NCBI RefSeq assembly: GCF_001942405.1 | Contig: NZ_MKKA01000022.1 | Span: forward strand, 1 to 64,000 | DNA length: 64,000 nt | Direction of reading: 5' to 3' | From: Ornithinimicrobium sp. CNJ-824 | GTDB taxonomy: Bacteria; Actinomycetota; Actinomycetes; Actinomycetales; Dermatophilaceae | Shown here: positions 49,694-58,746 of the stretch, in pieces | Numbering within the stretch: the stretch's first letter is position 1 | Layout of the letters: the number at the start of each line of letters is the position of its first letter | Program-made: the position numbers and the translations under genes | The notes under the pieces: model-generated | The model's database searches: none | What the model was told of the DNA's origin: nothing | What the model saw: only the letters and a program-made list of their open reading frames with translations

Positions 49694-50055
49694 GACCCGG
49701 CCCCCGGCTCCCACCGGGCCACGGCCCGGCCACGTGCTGGTGGCAGCAGCCCCAGCCAGGACCCTCGGGCCGGCGCCTCCACGACGGCCTGCACCTCGTC
49801 CCCCTGGTCGGTGAGGACCAGGACCGACCCGGCCGGCGTCAGCTGCGCCACGACCTGCTCGACCGTGCCGGTCGCCTCACCGCTGGATGCAGCGCGCGCC
49901 GCCGCGCGCGCTGCATCCACGACCCTGACCTGGTCCACGGCCAGGGTCATCGCGGTCAGGCACAGCGCGAGCACCAGCACGACCGCGGGCAGGGCCACGG
50001 CCATCTCGGCCGTGGTCATCCCCCTGTCGTGGCCCCGGCGCCCGCGCCGGGTCAC
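49690..50055 (-). CDS. tadE: TadE-like pilus assembly protein
   Basis: A 121-aa protein beginning with a short basic part, the processing-type motif GMTTAEMAVALPAVVLVLALCLTAMTL, then VDQVRVVDAARAAARAASSGE, the conserved TadE region. TadE is a minor pseudopilin for Flp pili. The GTG overlaps the pilin stop by 4 bp. The gene contains a perfect 16-bp inverted repeat (see separate entry). Confidence 0.85.
   Translation of the reverse strand: MTRRGRRGHDRGMTTAEMAVALPAVVLVLALCLTAMTLAVDQVRVVDAARAAARAASSGEATGTVEQVVAQLTPAGSVLVLTDQGDEVQAVVEAPARGSWLGLLPPARGRAVARWEPGAGS
49884..49919. repeat. 16-bp perfect inverted repeat inside tadE
   Basis: TGGATGCAGCGCGCGC (49884-49899) and its exact complement (49904-49919) are separated by 4 nt, which gives a very stable hairpin on either strand. 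On the minus strand it encodes VDAARAAARAAS. TGGATGCAGCG also forms the first bases of tadA (52744-52753). Confidence 0.8.
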
Positions 50056-50255
50056 AACGACACCGACAGTGCGGTCGTGATGACCGTGGTGACCAGCCCC
50101 TCCACGGCGCCCGACTTGACGACGGCCAGCAGGAGCGCGGCGAAGGCGCAGGCGGCGATGGTCCCGACTGCGTACTCCGCCGTCGACATGCCCGACTCCC
50201 TCCCGCGTCGCAGCTCCTGCGCCGCCGCGGCCAGGGTGATGGTGCTCTTCCTCAT
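50052..50255 (-). CDS. Flp-type pilin (DUF4244)
   Basis: A 67-aa protein: basic leader ending RRGRESG, then MSTAEYAVGTIAACAFAALLLAVVKSG, matching the prepilin cut G/MTAEYA...; the hydrophobic N-terminal helix is the pilin assembly region. It is the major-pilin candidate of the Tad system. A strong AAGGAGG lies before the ATG, the best Shine-Dalgarno in the operon, which fits high expression of the structural subunit. Confidence 0.88.
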   Translation of the reverse strand: MRKSTITLAAAAQELRRGRESGMSTAEYAVGTIAACAFAALLLAVVKSGAVEGLVTTVITTALSVSL

Positions 50256-50326
50256 GGTTCCCCTCCTTGGTGGGTGCGTCCCCGGGTGGGACGCACGTGT
50301 GGGTGGTGGTGCGCACGGACGTGCGC

Positions 50327-50917
50327 CTACCAGGTCAGGTCGCGGGTCAGGGCCAGCACGACGGGGACGACGGTGATGAGGACGAAGGCCGGCAGGTAGG
50401 CCAGGCCGAGGGGCAGGACCAGCCGGACACCGAGCCGGGCGGCCCGGACCTCCACGTCGGCCACCGCCTCCCTGCGGAGGTCCGCGGCGGCATCGACCAG
50501 GGCCTGCCCCGGAGGCACCCCGGCTGCCTGGGCCAGCCGGAGGGCCCGCGCGCCGACCCGCCAGCAGCCGTGCGCCGCGGACCAGGCCCGGTCGGGGTCC
50601 TCTCCCCCGTGGAGCGCTGCCGCGACCACGCCCAGGTCCTCCCCCAGAGGGCCGGGAAGCACCCCGGCGACGGTCCGGACGGCCACCGTCACCGAACCGC
50701 CTCCCCGGAGGGCGAGCGCCATCAGCTCCAGGGCCTCGGCGACCAGGACCGGGCTGCGCGCGCCGGGGCGTCCCGGTCCGGTCGCGCCCGGCGCCCCTCG
50801 TCCTCGGACCGGCCGGAGGCCGGTGGCGCGGCCGGGCAACCAGGGGGACCGGGCGGGCCAGCACAGCACCGCCACCGCCGCCAGGAACGCCGGCGCCCAC
50901 GCCCACGCGCCGCTCAC
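50327..50917 (-). CDS. tadC: TadC-like type II secretion F domain membrane protein
   Basis: A 196-aa inner-membrane platform protein of the Tad/type II secretion F family: AEALELMALALRGGGSVTVAVRTVA in the cytoplasmic domain and three hydrophobic segments, two near the C-terminus (VRLVLPLGLAYLPAFVLITVVPVV). It is shorter than TadC of Gram-negative bacteria but usual for actinobacteria. The GTG overlaps the TadB stop (GTGA). Confidence 0.87.
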   Translation of the reverse strand: MSGAWAWAPAFLAAVAVLCWPARSPWLPGRATGLRPVRGRGAPGATGPGRPGARSPVLVAEALELMALALRGGGSVTVAVRTVAGVLPGPLGEDLGVVAAALHGGEDPDRAWSAAHGCWRVGARALRLAQAAGVPPGQALVDAAADLRREAVADVEVRAARLGVRLVLPLGLAYLPAFVLITVVPVVLALTRDLTW

Positions 50918-51708
50918 AGGACCCTCCGCACCACCGTGGCCACCAGCTGGCCCACGAGCAGGCGGCCGACGACCAGCAGCAGGACACCGGCCCCGGCCGC
51001 GGCTGCGGACAGGGGGTGCCGGTAGAGCTCGACCGGCCCGATCCCCAGCAGCCAGGCCAGTCCCACGCCAGCCACGGGCAGGAACGTCAGCACCCGTGCG
51101 GTGGCCTGTGCACCGGCGGTGGCCACGTCCACCGACCGGTGGAGCCGCCGACGCTCACGCGCGGCCCGGGCGCTCGTCCGTACCGCCGCCGCCAGGGGTG
51201 CCCCGGTGGTTGCGGCGACGGCCCAGGCGCGGGAGGTGGCGTGCAGCGTGGGGCTGCCCGTGCGTCGGGCCGCCCGGGCCCAGACCTGCGGCAGAGGTTG
51301 ACCGTCCCCCGCCGACCTGCGCAGCTCGTCCCACGAACGTCCCCGTCCCGGCCCGGTCAGGTCCGCCAGGACCAGCGCGAGGGCGTGCTCGGTGGGCAGA
51401 CCTGCCTCCAGCGCCGCCGCGAGCCCGTCCAGCACGAGCACCTCCTCGTCGGCAGACCCGTCGCCGTGGCGGCCGGCCAGCGCGGCAGCACGCTCTCGCA
51501 GGGCGGCGCGGCGTCCCCGGGCGGCGGTGCCGCAACCTGTCGGGCCCACCGCCGGCGCGTCCCCGTCCGCCGGTGGCGGGGACCCGGTGGCGGTCCGGCG
51601 GTCCGGCGTCGCCAGGAGCACCGCCGCGGCCACGAGCAGCATGGCGGCCAGGACGGCCGGGCCGGGCCCTGGGGCCGGGACGTCGACGGCAGGGAGCACG
51701 GGGGTCAC
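50914..51708 (-). CDS. tadB: TadB-like type II secretion F domain membrane protein
   Basis: A 264-aa protein with an N-terminal hydrophobic segment (AVLAAMLLVAAAVLLA), a T2SSF domain (LDGLAAALEAGLPTEHALALVLADL, WAVAATTGAPLAAAVRTSARAARERRRL) and two C-terminal helices. With TadC it forms the membrane base on which the ATPase acts. The GTG overlaps the tadA stop by 4 bp. Confidence 0.88.
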   Translation of the reverse strand: MTPVLPAVDVPAPGPGPAVLAAMLLVAAAVLLATPDRRTATGSPPPADGDAPAVGPTGCGTAARGRRAALRERAAALAGRHGDGSADEEVLVLDGLAAALEAGLPTEHALALVLADLTGPGRGRSWDELRRSAGDGQPLPQVWARAARRTGSPTLHATSRAWAVAATTGAPLAAAVRTSARAARERRRLHRSVDVATAGAQATARVLTFLPVAGVGLAWLLGIGPVELYRHPLSAAAAGAGVLLLVVGRLLVGQLVATVVRRVL

Positions 51709-52754
51709 CCCTGACCGTCCAGGAGGTCCGTCAGCGTCGCCCACCCCGGTCCCTGCTGCCAGCCGTCGGCGGACCGCAGGAGCGCGGGGCGGCTCATGAG
51801 CGGCTCCCCCGGCCGTGGCCGCTGGAGCACCCCGACCTGGTCGAGCAGGCGGCGCCCGTCCGCCCGCCGGGCGACGTGGAGGACCACCTCGATGGCGCTG
51901 CTCAGCTGGGCGTGGACGGCCTCACGGCTCATCCCGGCCAGTGCGCCGAGGGCCTCCATCCGGACGACGAGGTCCTCGGCGGTGTTGGCGTGCACCGTCC
52001 CGCCGCCCCCGTCGTGGCCGGTGTTCAGCGCCCCCAGCAGCTCACGGACCTCGGCGCCCCTGACCTCTCCGACGATGAGCCGGTCGGGTCGCATGCGCAG
52101 GCTCTGGCGGACCAGGTCGGTCAGCGTGACCGCGCCACGACCCTCCACGTTGTCGGTCCGTCCCTGCAGGTGGACCACGTGGGGGTGGTCGACCTGCAGC
52201 TCCCGGACGTCCTCCACGACGACGATCCGCTCCTCGGCCGGCACGTCCGCCAGCATCGCCGCCAGCATCGTCGTCTTGCCTGAGCCGGTGCCCCCGGTCA
52301 CCACGAACGACCGCCGGGCCCGGACCACCGCGCGCACCACGGCCAGGCCCCGGTCGTCGAGCGCGCCCCAGGCGTGGAGCTGGTCGAGGTCGGGCGACCG
52401 GCGTCGGGCGACCCGCAGGCTCAGGTGGGCCGCCCCGTCGACGAGGGGTGGCAGGAGAGCGTGGAGGCGGATCCCGCCGGGCAGCAACCCGTCCACCCAG
52501 GGGCTCGAGTCGTCGAGCCGGCGGCCGGCGAGGCCCGCCAGCCGCACGGCCAGGCGCCGGACGCTGCGGTCGTCCTGGAGCAGGACCGTCGTCCGCTCCA
52601 GCCCGTCCCCCCGGTCGACCCAGACCCCGGTGTCGCCGTTGACCAGGACGTCGGTGACGTCGGGGGCGGCCACGAGCGCGGCCAGCGGCCCCAGCGCGGC
52701 GGCCACCACGGCGGAGGCGGGGCCGGCCCGGTGCTCGGGAGTCGCTGCATCCAT
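51705..52754 (-). CDS. tadA: TadA/CpaF-type pilus ATPase
   Basis: A 349-aa secretion ATPase: VTDVLVNGDTGVWVDRGDGLER N-terminal domain, Walker A VVTGGTGSGKTTMLAAML, Asp box IVVVEDVRELQ, Walker B LIVGEVRGAEVRELLGALNTGHDGG and the His box GTVHANTAEDLVVRMEALG. All ATPase motifs are intact. It powers assembly of the Flp pilus. The ATG at 52754 has no clear Shine-Dalgarno. The CpaE/Ssd-like gene that often precedes tadA is missing. Confidence 0.93.
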   Translation of the reverse strand: MDAATPEHRAGPASAVVAAALGPLAALVAAPDVTDVLVNGDTGVWVDRGDGLERTTVLLQDDRSVRRLAVRLAGLAGRRLDDSSPWVDGLLPGGIRLHALLPPLVDGAAHLSLRVARRRSPDLDQLHAWGALDDRGLAVVRAVVRARRSFVVTGGTGSGKTTMLAAMLADVPAEERIVVVEDVRELQVDHPHVVHLQGRTDNVEGRGAVTLTDLVRQSLRMRPDRLIVGEVRGAEVRELLGALNTGHDGGGGTVHANTAEDLVVRMEALGALAGMSREAVHAQLSSAIEVVLHVARRADGRRLLDQVGVLQRPRPGEPLMSRPALLRSADGWQQGPGWATLTDLLDGQG

Positions 52755-52878
52755 GCGCCCACCCTGGGCCCGTGCCAGGACACGGGACCAGACGCAGGAC
52801 GGGCCGTGTGGACGACGTCCGCGGCCCGCAGCCGGGTGTGGACCTCGGGACCGCGAAAGGGGGCACGGGAAAGGGGAC

Positions 52879-52904
52879 GGCCCCGGCGGGGGGATGCCGG
52901 GGCC
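52879..52904 (-). terminator. hairpin between Fic-like gene and tad operon
   Basis: GGCCCCGGC (52879-52887) pairs with GCCGGGGCC (52896-52904) around an 8-nt loop. It follows the Fic-like gene and would separate it from tadA. The remainder of 52755-52976 shows no gene. Confidence 0.55.
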
Positions 52905-52976
52905 GTCGACGCCCAAGGTCAGGGGGGGATGACCTTGAGCGCCCGCGCTGCGACTCTTGCGAGGAGCGCTGTTCCT

Positions 52977-53891
52977 TCAGTATGCACCTCGGGTCGACCG
53001 AGATGCAACTACGCGCCGGGGTGTCTCAGCCCAGGCGTCCGGCCAGGACGCGTCCGCGATCCGCGTGCCCTCGGCAGCGGCCCGGACGACCGCGTCGGCA
53101 CTGTGCAGGAGCCACAAGCGCAGACCGTCGGGGCCTCCGGAGACGTAGGCGCCCAGGGCTCCGCGGTAGTCGGTCCCGGCCCGGTCCGCGTGGCCGACCT
53201 CGGGGACGGCGACACCGGTGGGATCGAGCCCGCCGACCCTGAGCACCACGCGTTCGAGGGCACGCGCCACGACGCCGTTGCCCGTGACGAAGGGGCGCAC
53301 CGCCACGATCTCCGCGTGCGCGACGGCGGCCACGAGCAGGGTCGGGGCACCTCCGTCGACGACCGCGGCGAGCAGGTCGTGGACGGCGGCGAGCCGCTCG
53401 CGCAGCTCGTCCGGGCCCGGTGCCGGGCCGAGCTCGGTCCACTCCAGGCACGTCTCCCCGGCGGCCCGGGGACGGCCCACCTGCGCCATGGGGAGCAGTC
53501 CGCCGGTGGCCGCGGCGTGCAGCGAGGCGAGGACCTGGGCGGGTGACCTCAGGTGGCTGGCCCCCAGGTGCTCGGTCGCCGCGGTCGCGCGGACGACCCC
53601 GGCCACGACCCGGAGGACGGGGTCGTCGGCCCGTTCCTGGCCCTCGAGCCCCCCGCGGACCAGGTCCCGGACCACGGCGGTGCTGAGCGTGGAGCCGGCC
53701 GGCTCGGCCCCATCGAGCATCGCGCTCGCGGTCGCTCCCCGGACGCGCGACTCGGCGGCGGCCTCGGGGATCCGGCGACGCAACGCCTGGTGCCAGCGCA
53801 GCCGCGTGCAGGCCTCCCGGGCCTCGTCCACCCCGTCCTGGACCCCCGGCAGCTCGGCCAGCTGGTGCAGGGCGGGAAGCAGGTCGGTCAC
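52977..53891 (-). CDS. degenerate Fic-domain-like protein
   Basis: A 304-aa helical protein. Its block VAHAEIVAVRPFVTGNGVVARALERVV lies where Fic proteins have HxFxxGNGRxxR. The catalytic His is Arg, the acidic residue is Thr and the Arg after GNG is Val, so AMPylation is unlikely. Proteins of this kind sit next to tad/ssd genes in many actinobacteria. It may act as a scaffold or pseudoenzyme. The GTG at 53891 has TACAGT (53899-53904) 7 nt upstream (leaderless). Confidence 0.7.
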   Translation of the reverse strand: MTDLLPALHQLAELPGVQDGVDEAREACTRLRWHQALRRRIPEAAAESRVRGATASAMLDGAEPAGSTLSTAVVRDLVRGGLEGQERADDPVLRVVAGVVRATAATEHLGASHLRSPAQVLASLHAAATGGLLPMAQVGRPRAAGETCLEWTELGPAPGPDELRERLAAVHDLLAAVVDGGAPTLLVAAVAHAEIVAVRPFVTGNGVVARALERVVLRVGGLDPTGVAVPEVGHADRAGTDYRGALGAYVSGGPDGLRLWLLHSADAVVRAAAEGTRIADASWPDAWAETPRRVVASRSTRGAY

Positions 53892-54240
53892 GGGCCCCAC
53901 TGTAGGTGGGGGTGCACCGCCCGCGAACCGGGCACCCGTCCCCTGGCCACGGTGCGCGGCCCCGTCCTGCCCACCCGGCGTCCCCTCCCTCTCCCCTTGC
54001 CAAATCGTGACCTGGGAACGCTGGTGGCCGGCCATCCCCTGTGACATCGTGCTCGTATCGACGAGGCGCCAGCCACGGGCTGGCCCACCGGCTGTCACGG
54101 GACCGGGGTCGACACGGTGCCTGCCCGGCACGTACAGGGGGTGCTGGGCGGGCACCGTCCTTGCGTCCGCCCCTCTTCCTGCCCCGTCCGCACGTCCACC
54201 TGACCTGCATACCCCTCCCGCAGGGGTTAGCATCCAAGCC
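53892..54240. other. 349-bp divergent intergenic region
   Basis: No gene is visible. It contains the TACAGT box for the Fic-like gene at one end and TAGCAT (54228-54233) for the holin-like gene at the other, with a hairpin ACCCCT-CCCGC-AGGGGT (54211-54227) just before the latter. A TGTGA half-site at 54040-54044 might be a Crp-type contact but lacks a clear partner. Confidence 0.5.
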
Positions 54241-54735
54241 ATGGCCACTCCTGTTGACCCCGCCCAGCAGCCCTACACCGGCACGACCGGGGAGCGCACC
54301 ATCGGACAGCTCGTCAGCGACGTGTCCACCGACCTCTCGCAGATCATGCGAGGCGAGATCGAGCTGGCGAAGGCCGAGATCAAGCAGGACGTCACCCTCG
54401 CCGGCAAGGGCGCGGGGATGTTCGCCGGCGCTGGCGTGCTCGCGCTCTACGGCCTGGGCCTGCTCTTCCTCGGCCTCGCCGGGGTGATCGCGATCTGGCT
54501 GGGATGGTGGGCCGGCCTGCTCATCATGGCCGGCGTCCTCTTCCTCGTCGCGGGCATCCTGGCGCTCGTCGGCAAGAAGCAGGTTACCCAGGTCAAGGGC
54601 AAGCCGCAGAAGGCGATCGACCAGGCCCAGCGCACGGTCGAGACGCTCAAGACGGCCCCCGCCCAGCTGAAGGGCCCGCCCACGACGGGCGGCGCACCCG
54701 TGCCCGCCAGCACGCGGACGACCTCCACGGTCTGA
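54241..54735 (+). CDS. phage holin family (actinobacterial Holin-X/DUF1469-like) membrane protein
   Basis: A 164-aa protein: amphipathic N-terminus (RTIGQLVSDVSTDLSQIMRGEIELAKAEI), two TM helices (GAGMFAGAGVLALYGLGLLFLGLAG and WLGWWAGLLIMAGVLFLVAGILALVG), then a charged tail with KKQVTQVKGKPQKAIDQAQRTVETLK. It is a chromosomal family despite the holin name. TAGCAT lies 7 nt before the ATG (leaderless). No MarP protease gene lies between it and the Nudix gene. Confidence 0.85.
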   Translation: MATPVDPAQQPYTGTTGERTIGQLVSDVSTDLSQIMRGEIELAKAEIKQDVTLAGKGAGMFAGAGVLALYGLGLLFLGLAGVIAIWLGWWAGLLIMAGVLFLVAGILALVGKKQVTQVKGKPQKAIDQAQRTVETLKTAPAQLKGPPTTGGAPVPASTRTTSTV

Positions 54736-54807
54736 CCCCCGGACGTCCTCGGCCGCGTCCCGGCCGTCCCGCGCCCCCGCCGTCGTCGCCCGTCCCGTCC
54801 CGACGGC

Positions 54808-55464
54808 TCAGGCGGGCAGGTCCCGCACCCGCCCGGTGTCCCACGGCACGGACATCCCGGCCAGGTCGAGGACGCGGTCGAGGATCCCGGCGGTGAACCC
54901 CCAGACCAGCAGCCCCTCCACGTCCCACGCCGGCCCGACGAACCCGCTGGGGTGACGGACCCGGAACCGGCGCGCGGGGTCCACGAGCTCGCCCACGGTC
55001 GGCTGGACCACCCGGGCCACCTCCCGCGGGTCCTTGGCCCACAGCGAGGCCGGGTCCGGCGAGCGCCACCAGCCCACCACCGGGGTGACGTCGTAGCCGC
55101 TGACGGGGATGTGCAGGGTCGGCAACTCGGCGAGCACCTCGACCCCGCCCCGGTCGAGGTCGATCTCCTCCCAGGCCTCCCGCAGGGCGGTGTCGGCGGC
55201 GTGCAGGTCCCCCTCCTCGGTCGCCCCGCCGGGGAAGGCCGGCTGCCCGGCGTGGCTGCGCATGCTGTGGGCCCGCTCGGTGATGACCACCCGGCTCCCG
55301 TCGGCGGCGTCCCCGACCGTGTCGGGGGCGAAGAGGACCAGCACGGCGGAGTGCCGCCGTCCCCCCTCGGGCGGCGGCAGGAACCTGCTGAACCGGTCCC
55401 CGCCCAGGTCGGGCACGGACTCCGCGAACGCCCGCAGCCACCCGGGCACCGGGTAGACGCTCAC
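54808..55464 (-). CDS. CoA pyrophosphatase (Nudix hydrolase, NudL type)
   Basis: A 218-aa Nudix protein: [28 protein letters not shown], and the Nudix box [23 protein letters not shown], which has the spacing typical of CoA diphosphatases; [15 protein letters not shown] is their special motif. It would cut CoA to phosphopantetheine and 3',5'-ADP. The GTG overlaps the nth stop by 4 bp, the same order as Rv3672c-nth in mycobacteria. Confidence 0.92.
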   Translation of the reverse strand: MSVYPVPGWLRAFAESVPDLGGDRFSRFLPPPEGGRRHSAVLVLFAPDTVGDAADGSRVVITERAHSMRSHAGQPAFPGGATEEGDLHAADTALREAWEEIDLDRGGVEVLAELPTLHIPVSGYDVTPVVGWWRSPDPASLWAKDPREVARVVQPTVGELVDPARRFRVRHPSGFVGPAWDVEGLLVWGFTAGILDRVLDLAGMSVPWDTGRVRDLPA

Positions 55465-56215
55465 GCGCGGGCCTCGGTCCGCACGAGTGCGGCGGCGGCG
55501 TCGGGGTCGGTCTCCCCGGCCCCGTAGGACGGGCAGAGGGTGGCCACGGGGCAGGCTCCGCAGGCCGGCCGGCGGGCGTGGCAGGTGCGCCTGCCGTGGA
55601 AGATCAGCACGTGCGACAGGTGGGTCCAGTCCCGCCGCGGGAAGAGGGCGCCGATCGCGTGCTCGACCGCGACGGGGTCCTGCTCGCCGGTCCACCCCAG
55701 ACGCCGGGCCAGCCTGCCCACGTGGGTGTCGACCGTGATGCCGGGCACGCCGAAGGCGTCGCCCAGGACCACGTTGGCGGTCTTGCGCCCCACGCCGGGA
55801 AGGGTGACCAGGTCCTGCAGCCGACGGGGCACGCGGCCGTCGAACCTCTCGACCAGCGCCGAGGCCATCTTCAGCAGGCTGTCGGTCTTGGCCCGGAAGA
55901 AGCCCGTGGGCTGGATGATCGTCTCCACCTCGGCGCGGTCCGCCGAGGCGAGGGCCCGGGCGTCGGGGTAGCGGGCGAACAGCGCCGGAGTCACCCCGTT
56001 GACCCGACGGTCCGTGGTCTGCGCGGACAGGATTGTGGCCACGAGGAGCTGGAAGGGGTCGCCGAAGGTGAGCTCGCACCGGGCGTCCGGGTAGCGCCCG
56101 GCGAGCACGCGGTAGGTGCGGCGCGCCTCCGGGTCAGTGCCAGCGGCGTCTCGCCCGTGGGCGTGGCGGATGGGGTCGTCCCCGCCCCGGCTGCGGGGGT
56201 CTCGGCGCTGCTCAC
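55461..56215 (-). CDS. nth: endonuclease III (frameshift near N-terminus)
   Basis: DNA glycosylase/AP lyase for oxidised pyrimidines. Motifs: [33 protein letters not shown] (catalytic Lys), [14 protein letters not shown] (catalytic Asp), and the [4Fe-4S] loop [17 protein letters not shown]. The N-terminal 28 residues ([21 protein letters not shown]...) are in another frame; adding one base near 56131 gives [26 protein letters not shown] and 251 aa. The GTG at 56215 has TACGCT (56222-56227) 6 nt upstream (leaderless). Divergent from crp. Confidence 0.9.
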
Positions 56216-56288
56216 GCTCCCAGCGTAGACGTGACGCGCGACACACCCGGTCCCCCGTCCCGACGGCCGGTAGTGGCACTATGTGCAC

Positions 56289-56966
56289 GTGGACCGGCAG
56301 ATCGTGATGAAGGCGCCCCTGTTCTCGGCCCTCGACGACGAGACCGCGGGACGGCTGGCGAGCTCGATGACCCCGCACCAGCTCGCCCGCGGCGAGGTGG
56401 TCTTCCGCGAGGGCGATCCGGGGGACTCGCTCTACGTCGTCATCAGCGGGAAGGTCAAGCTGTCGCGGACCTCGGGCGACGGTCGGGAGAACCTCCTGCA
56501 GGTCCTCGGCCCGGGTGAGATGTTCGGCGAGCTGAGCCTGTTCGACCCCGGCCCGCGGCTGTCGACCGCCTACGTGGTCTCCACCGCCGAGTTCATCTCG
56601 CTGGGCAACGACGCCCTGCGGCTGTTCCTGGCCGACCACCCCGAGGTCGCCATGCAGATGCTCGCGGGCCTGGCCCACCGGCTGCGCCGGACCAACGAGG
56701 GCATCTCCGACCTGGTCTTCACCGACGTGCCGGGCCGGGTGGCCAAGGCGCTCCTCGACCTGGCGGAGCGGTTCGGGCGCCGGACCGAGCACGGCGTCCT
56801 GGTGGCCCACGAGCTGACCCAGGAGGAGCTGGCCCAGCTGGTGGGCGCGAGCCGGGAGACGGTCAACAAGGCTCTCGCCGACTTCGCGCACCGGGGGTGG
56901 GTCAGCCTCGGCGCCAAGTCGGTCACGCTGCTCGACGTCGACCGGCTGCGTCGCCGCGCCCGCTGA
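56289..56966 (+). CDS. crp: Crp/Fnr family transcriptional regulator (GlxR/Crp type)
   Basis: A 225-aa regulator with a cyclic-nucleotide-binding barrel ([43 protein letters not shown], close to the cAMP-pocket pattern GELSLxxxxxRxA) and a winged helix [24 protein letters not shown]. It is the probable global cAMP receptor. GTG 56289 is preferred because CACTAT (56277-56282) lies 6 nt upstream and the protein then begins like homologues; GTG 56283 is in frame. Neighbours nth and MBL hydrolase match Rv3674c-Rv3677c. Confidence 0.93.
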   Translation: MDRQIVMKAPLFSALDDETAGRLASSMTPHQLARGEVVFREGDPGDSLYVVISGKVKLSRTSGDGRENLLQVLGPGEMFGELSLFDPGPRLSTAYVVSTAEFISLGNDALRLFLADHPEVAMQMLAGLAHRLRRTNEGISDLVFTDVPGRVAKALLDLAERFGRRTEHGVLVAHELTQEELAQLVGASRETVNKALADFAHRGWVSLGAKSVTLLDVDRLRRRAR

Positions 56967-56988
56967 GGCACGGCGACCCGCCGTCGGC

Positions 56989-57816
56989 TCACAGCATCCC
57001 GAGGTAGTCCAGCTGGGCCAGGACCGAGAGCCGGGCCGCCGGCCAGACCGCCCGGGGCACGTCGGCGTAGACCTCGGCCACGACCCGGTCGGCCAGGTCC
57101 CGACCGTCCGCCGGCGGCGCCTCCGGCCCACGCAGCCGCTCCACCGCCGCCCGCACCTGCTCCAGCCGTTCGCGCCGGTGCCGCACGTAGAACTCGACGG
57201 TCCCGCCCGCGTCGGGCACGACCGGGCCGTGCCCGGGCGCGATGCTGGTCGCGGCCCCGGATCCGGTGAGCCGGGAGAGCCGGTCCAGCGACTCCAGGTA
57301 TGACGTGAGGTCGCCGTCGGGGTGGGCCACCACCGTGGTGCCCCGGCCCAGCACGGTGTCACCGGTGAGCAGGACCTGCTCCGCCGGCAGGAGGAAGGAC
57401 AGCGAGTCCGCCGTGTGCCCGGGTGTGGGGACCACGAGCAGCTCCAGCCCACCGACGAGGAGCCGCTCCCCCGCCGCGAGGTCGTCGTGCCCACGGCCCG
57501 TGGCGCGCACCGGGGCCCCGGTCAGCTCGGCCCACCGGGGGGCGGACTCGGCGTGGTCCGCGTGCCCGTGGGTCAGCAGGGTCAGGGCCACCCGTCGACC
57601 ACTCCCGGCGACGTGGTCCAGCACCGCCCGCAGATGGCCCTCGTCCGCCGGGCCCGGGTCGACGACGACCACCTCCGAGGCACCGGGTTCGCCCAGCACC
57701 CAGGTGTTGGTCCCCTCCAGCGTCATCGGCGAGGGGTTGGGGCACAGCACGCAGTGGGCCCGCCGCCCCCACGCCCCGCCCGTCCAGCCGGGGTCGGCCG
57801 GCGCCCCCGGTCTCAC
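56989..57816 (-). CDS. MBL-fold metallo-hydrolase, LACTB2-like
   Basis: A 275-aa metallo-beta-lactamase-fold enzyme: [27 protein letters not shown], zinc motif [40 protein letters not shown] and [10 protein letters not shown], with a C-terminal winged-helix segment. The family includes LACTB2-like nucleases; the substrate here is unknown. GTG start overlaps the Nudix stop by 4 bp. Counterpart of Rv3677c. Confidence 0.9.
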   Translation of the reverse strand: MRPGAPADPGWTGGAWGRRAHCVLCPNPSPMTLEGTNTWVLGEPGASEVVVVDPGPADEGHLRAVLDHVAGSGRRVALTLLTHGHADHAESAPRWAELTGAPVRATGRGHDDLAAGERLLVGGLELLVVPTPGHTADSLSFLLPAEQVLLTGDTVLGRGTTVVAHPDGDLTSYLESLDRLSRLTGSGAATSIAPGHGPVVPDAGGTVEFYVRHRRERLEQVRAAVERLRGPEAPPADGRDLADRVVAEVYADVPRAVWPAARLSVLAQLDYLGML

Positions 57817-58739
57817 GGGGCCGTCCCGGCCGGTAGCCCGTGGCCGTCGGCGTCGACCGGGCACCGCATCCACAGGCGGCCGTCGCGCTCGACCGGCCAG
57901 GGCTGCACGGGCCGGACCGTGGCGGGCCGGTCGAGCCAGGCGTCCAGGTCGGTCACCTCGCGCAGGTGCTCCAGCATGACCTGGGTCGGGGGCAGCAGCA
58001 GCTCCCGCCCCTGCTCGTGGGCGCGGATCACCTCGGCCGGGCGGACCCAGGCGGCGTGCTCGGCCTCCGAGCTGTCGCCGTCGGCGTGCTGCCCCCGGGG
58101 CATCCGGGCGGCGAAGAACCGGGTGTCGTAGCGGCGCGGCTCGCACGCCGGGGTGACCCAGTGGGCGCGCAGGGCCATCAGGTCCGTGCGCAGGACCAGC
58201 CCCCGCCGGGAGAGCAGCTCGCCGAAGCTCTGGGTCCGGTCGAGCAGCGCTCGCCGTTCCGCCTGCCAGGAGGGCCCGGCCACGTCCGCCACGACCTCCG
58301 CCGCCGACCGGCCGGCCAGCAGCACCCCGCACTCCTCGAAGACCTCCCGCGCGGCCGCGGTCACCAGCTCGCGGGCCAGCGGCTCCTCGACCCCGAGCAG
58401 CTCGGCCCAGCGACGGGGCGAGGGACCGGCCCAGGGGACACCGGGGTCGGCGTCCCTCGGGTCGACGCCACCCCCGGGGAACGCGACCATCCCGGGCGCG
58501 AAGGCCATCGTCCCCACGCGCCCCAGCACGAAGACCTCCACGCCCGTCGCCGCCGGGGACTCCCGGAGCAGCATGACGGTGGCGGACGGCCGGGCGGGGG
58601 CCACCACGCGCGAGTCCGGCCCGGCCCTGAGCCAGTCGCGCGCGTGGCCCTCGACCAGGGACGGCACGGGCAGGTCGCGGTGGGGCCCCGGCCCGGCCCC
58701 GTCCGTCACGGGCAGGGGGCCCTGGTCAACGTCCGGCAC
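57813..58739 (-). CDS. Nudix hydrolase family protein
   Basis: A 308-aa protein with ATVMLLRESP, VFVLGRVGTMAFAPGMVAFPGGGVDPRD and the box end TAAAREVFEECGVLLAG (REVFEECG). An insert of about 35 residues separates the two parts of the Nudix box, as in NUDT19-like CoA diphosphatases. The C-terminal half includes FFAARMPRGQHAD. GTG 58739 is taken as start; GTG 58709 is in frame. The gene follows ridA by 7 bp. Confidence 0.87.
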   Translation of the reverse strand: MPDVDQGPLPVTDGAGPGPHRDLPVPSLVEGHARDWLRAGPDSRVVAPARPSATVMLLRESPAATGVEVFVLGRVGTMAFAPGMVAFPGGGVDPRDADPGVPWAGPSPRRWAELLGVEEPLARELVTAAAREVFEECGVLLAGRSAAEVVADVAGPSWQAERRALLDRTQSFGELLSRRGLVLRTDLMALRAHWVTPACEPRRYDTRFFAARMPRGQHADGDSSEAEHAAWVRPAEVIRAHEQGRELLLPPTQVMLEHLREVTDLDAWLDRPATVRPVQPWPVERDGRLWMRCPVDADGHGLPAGTAP

Positions 58740-58746
58740 CCGCGGC

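Noticed and set aside
54241-54735. Prophage remnant marked by the holin-like gene
   Set aside because: No other phage gene is near; this two-TM family is part of the ordinary chromosome in actinobacteria and sits in conserved synteny.
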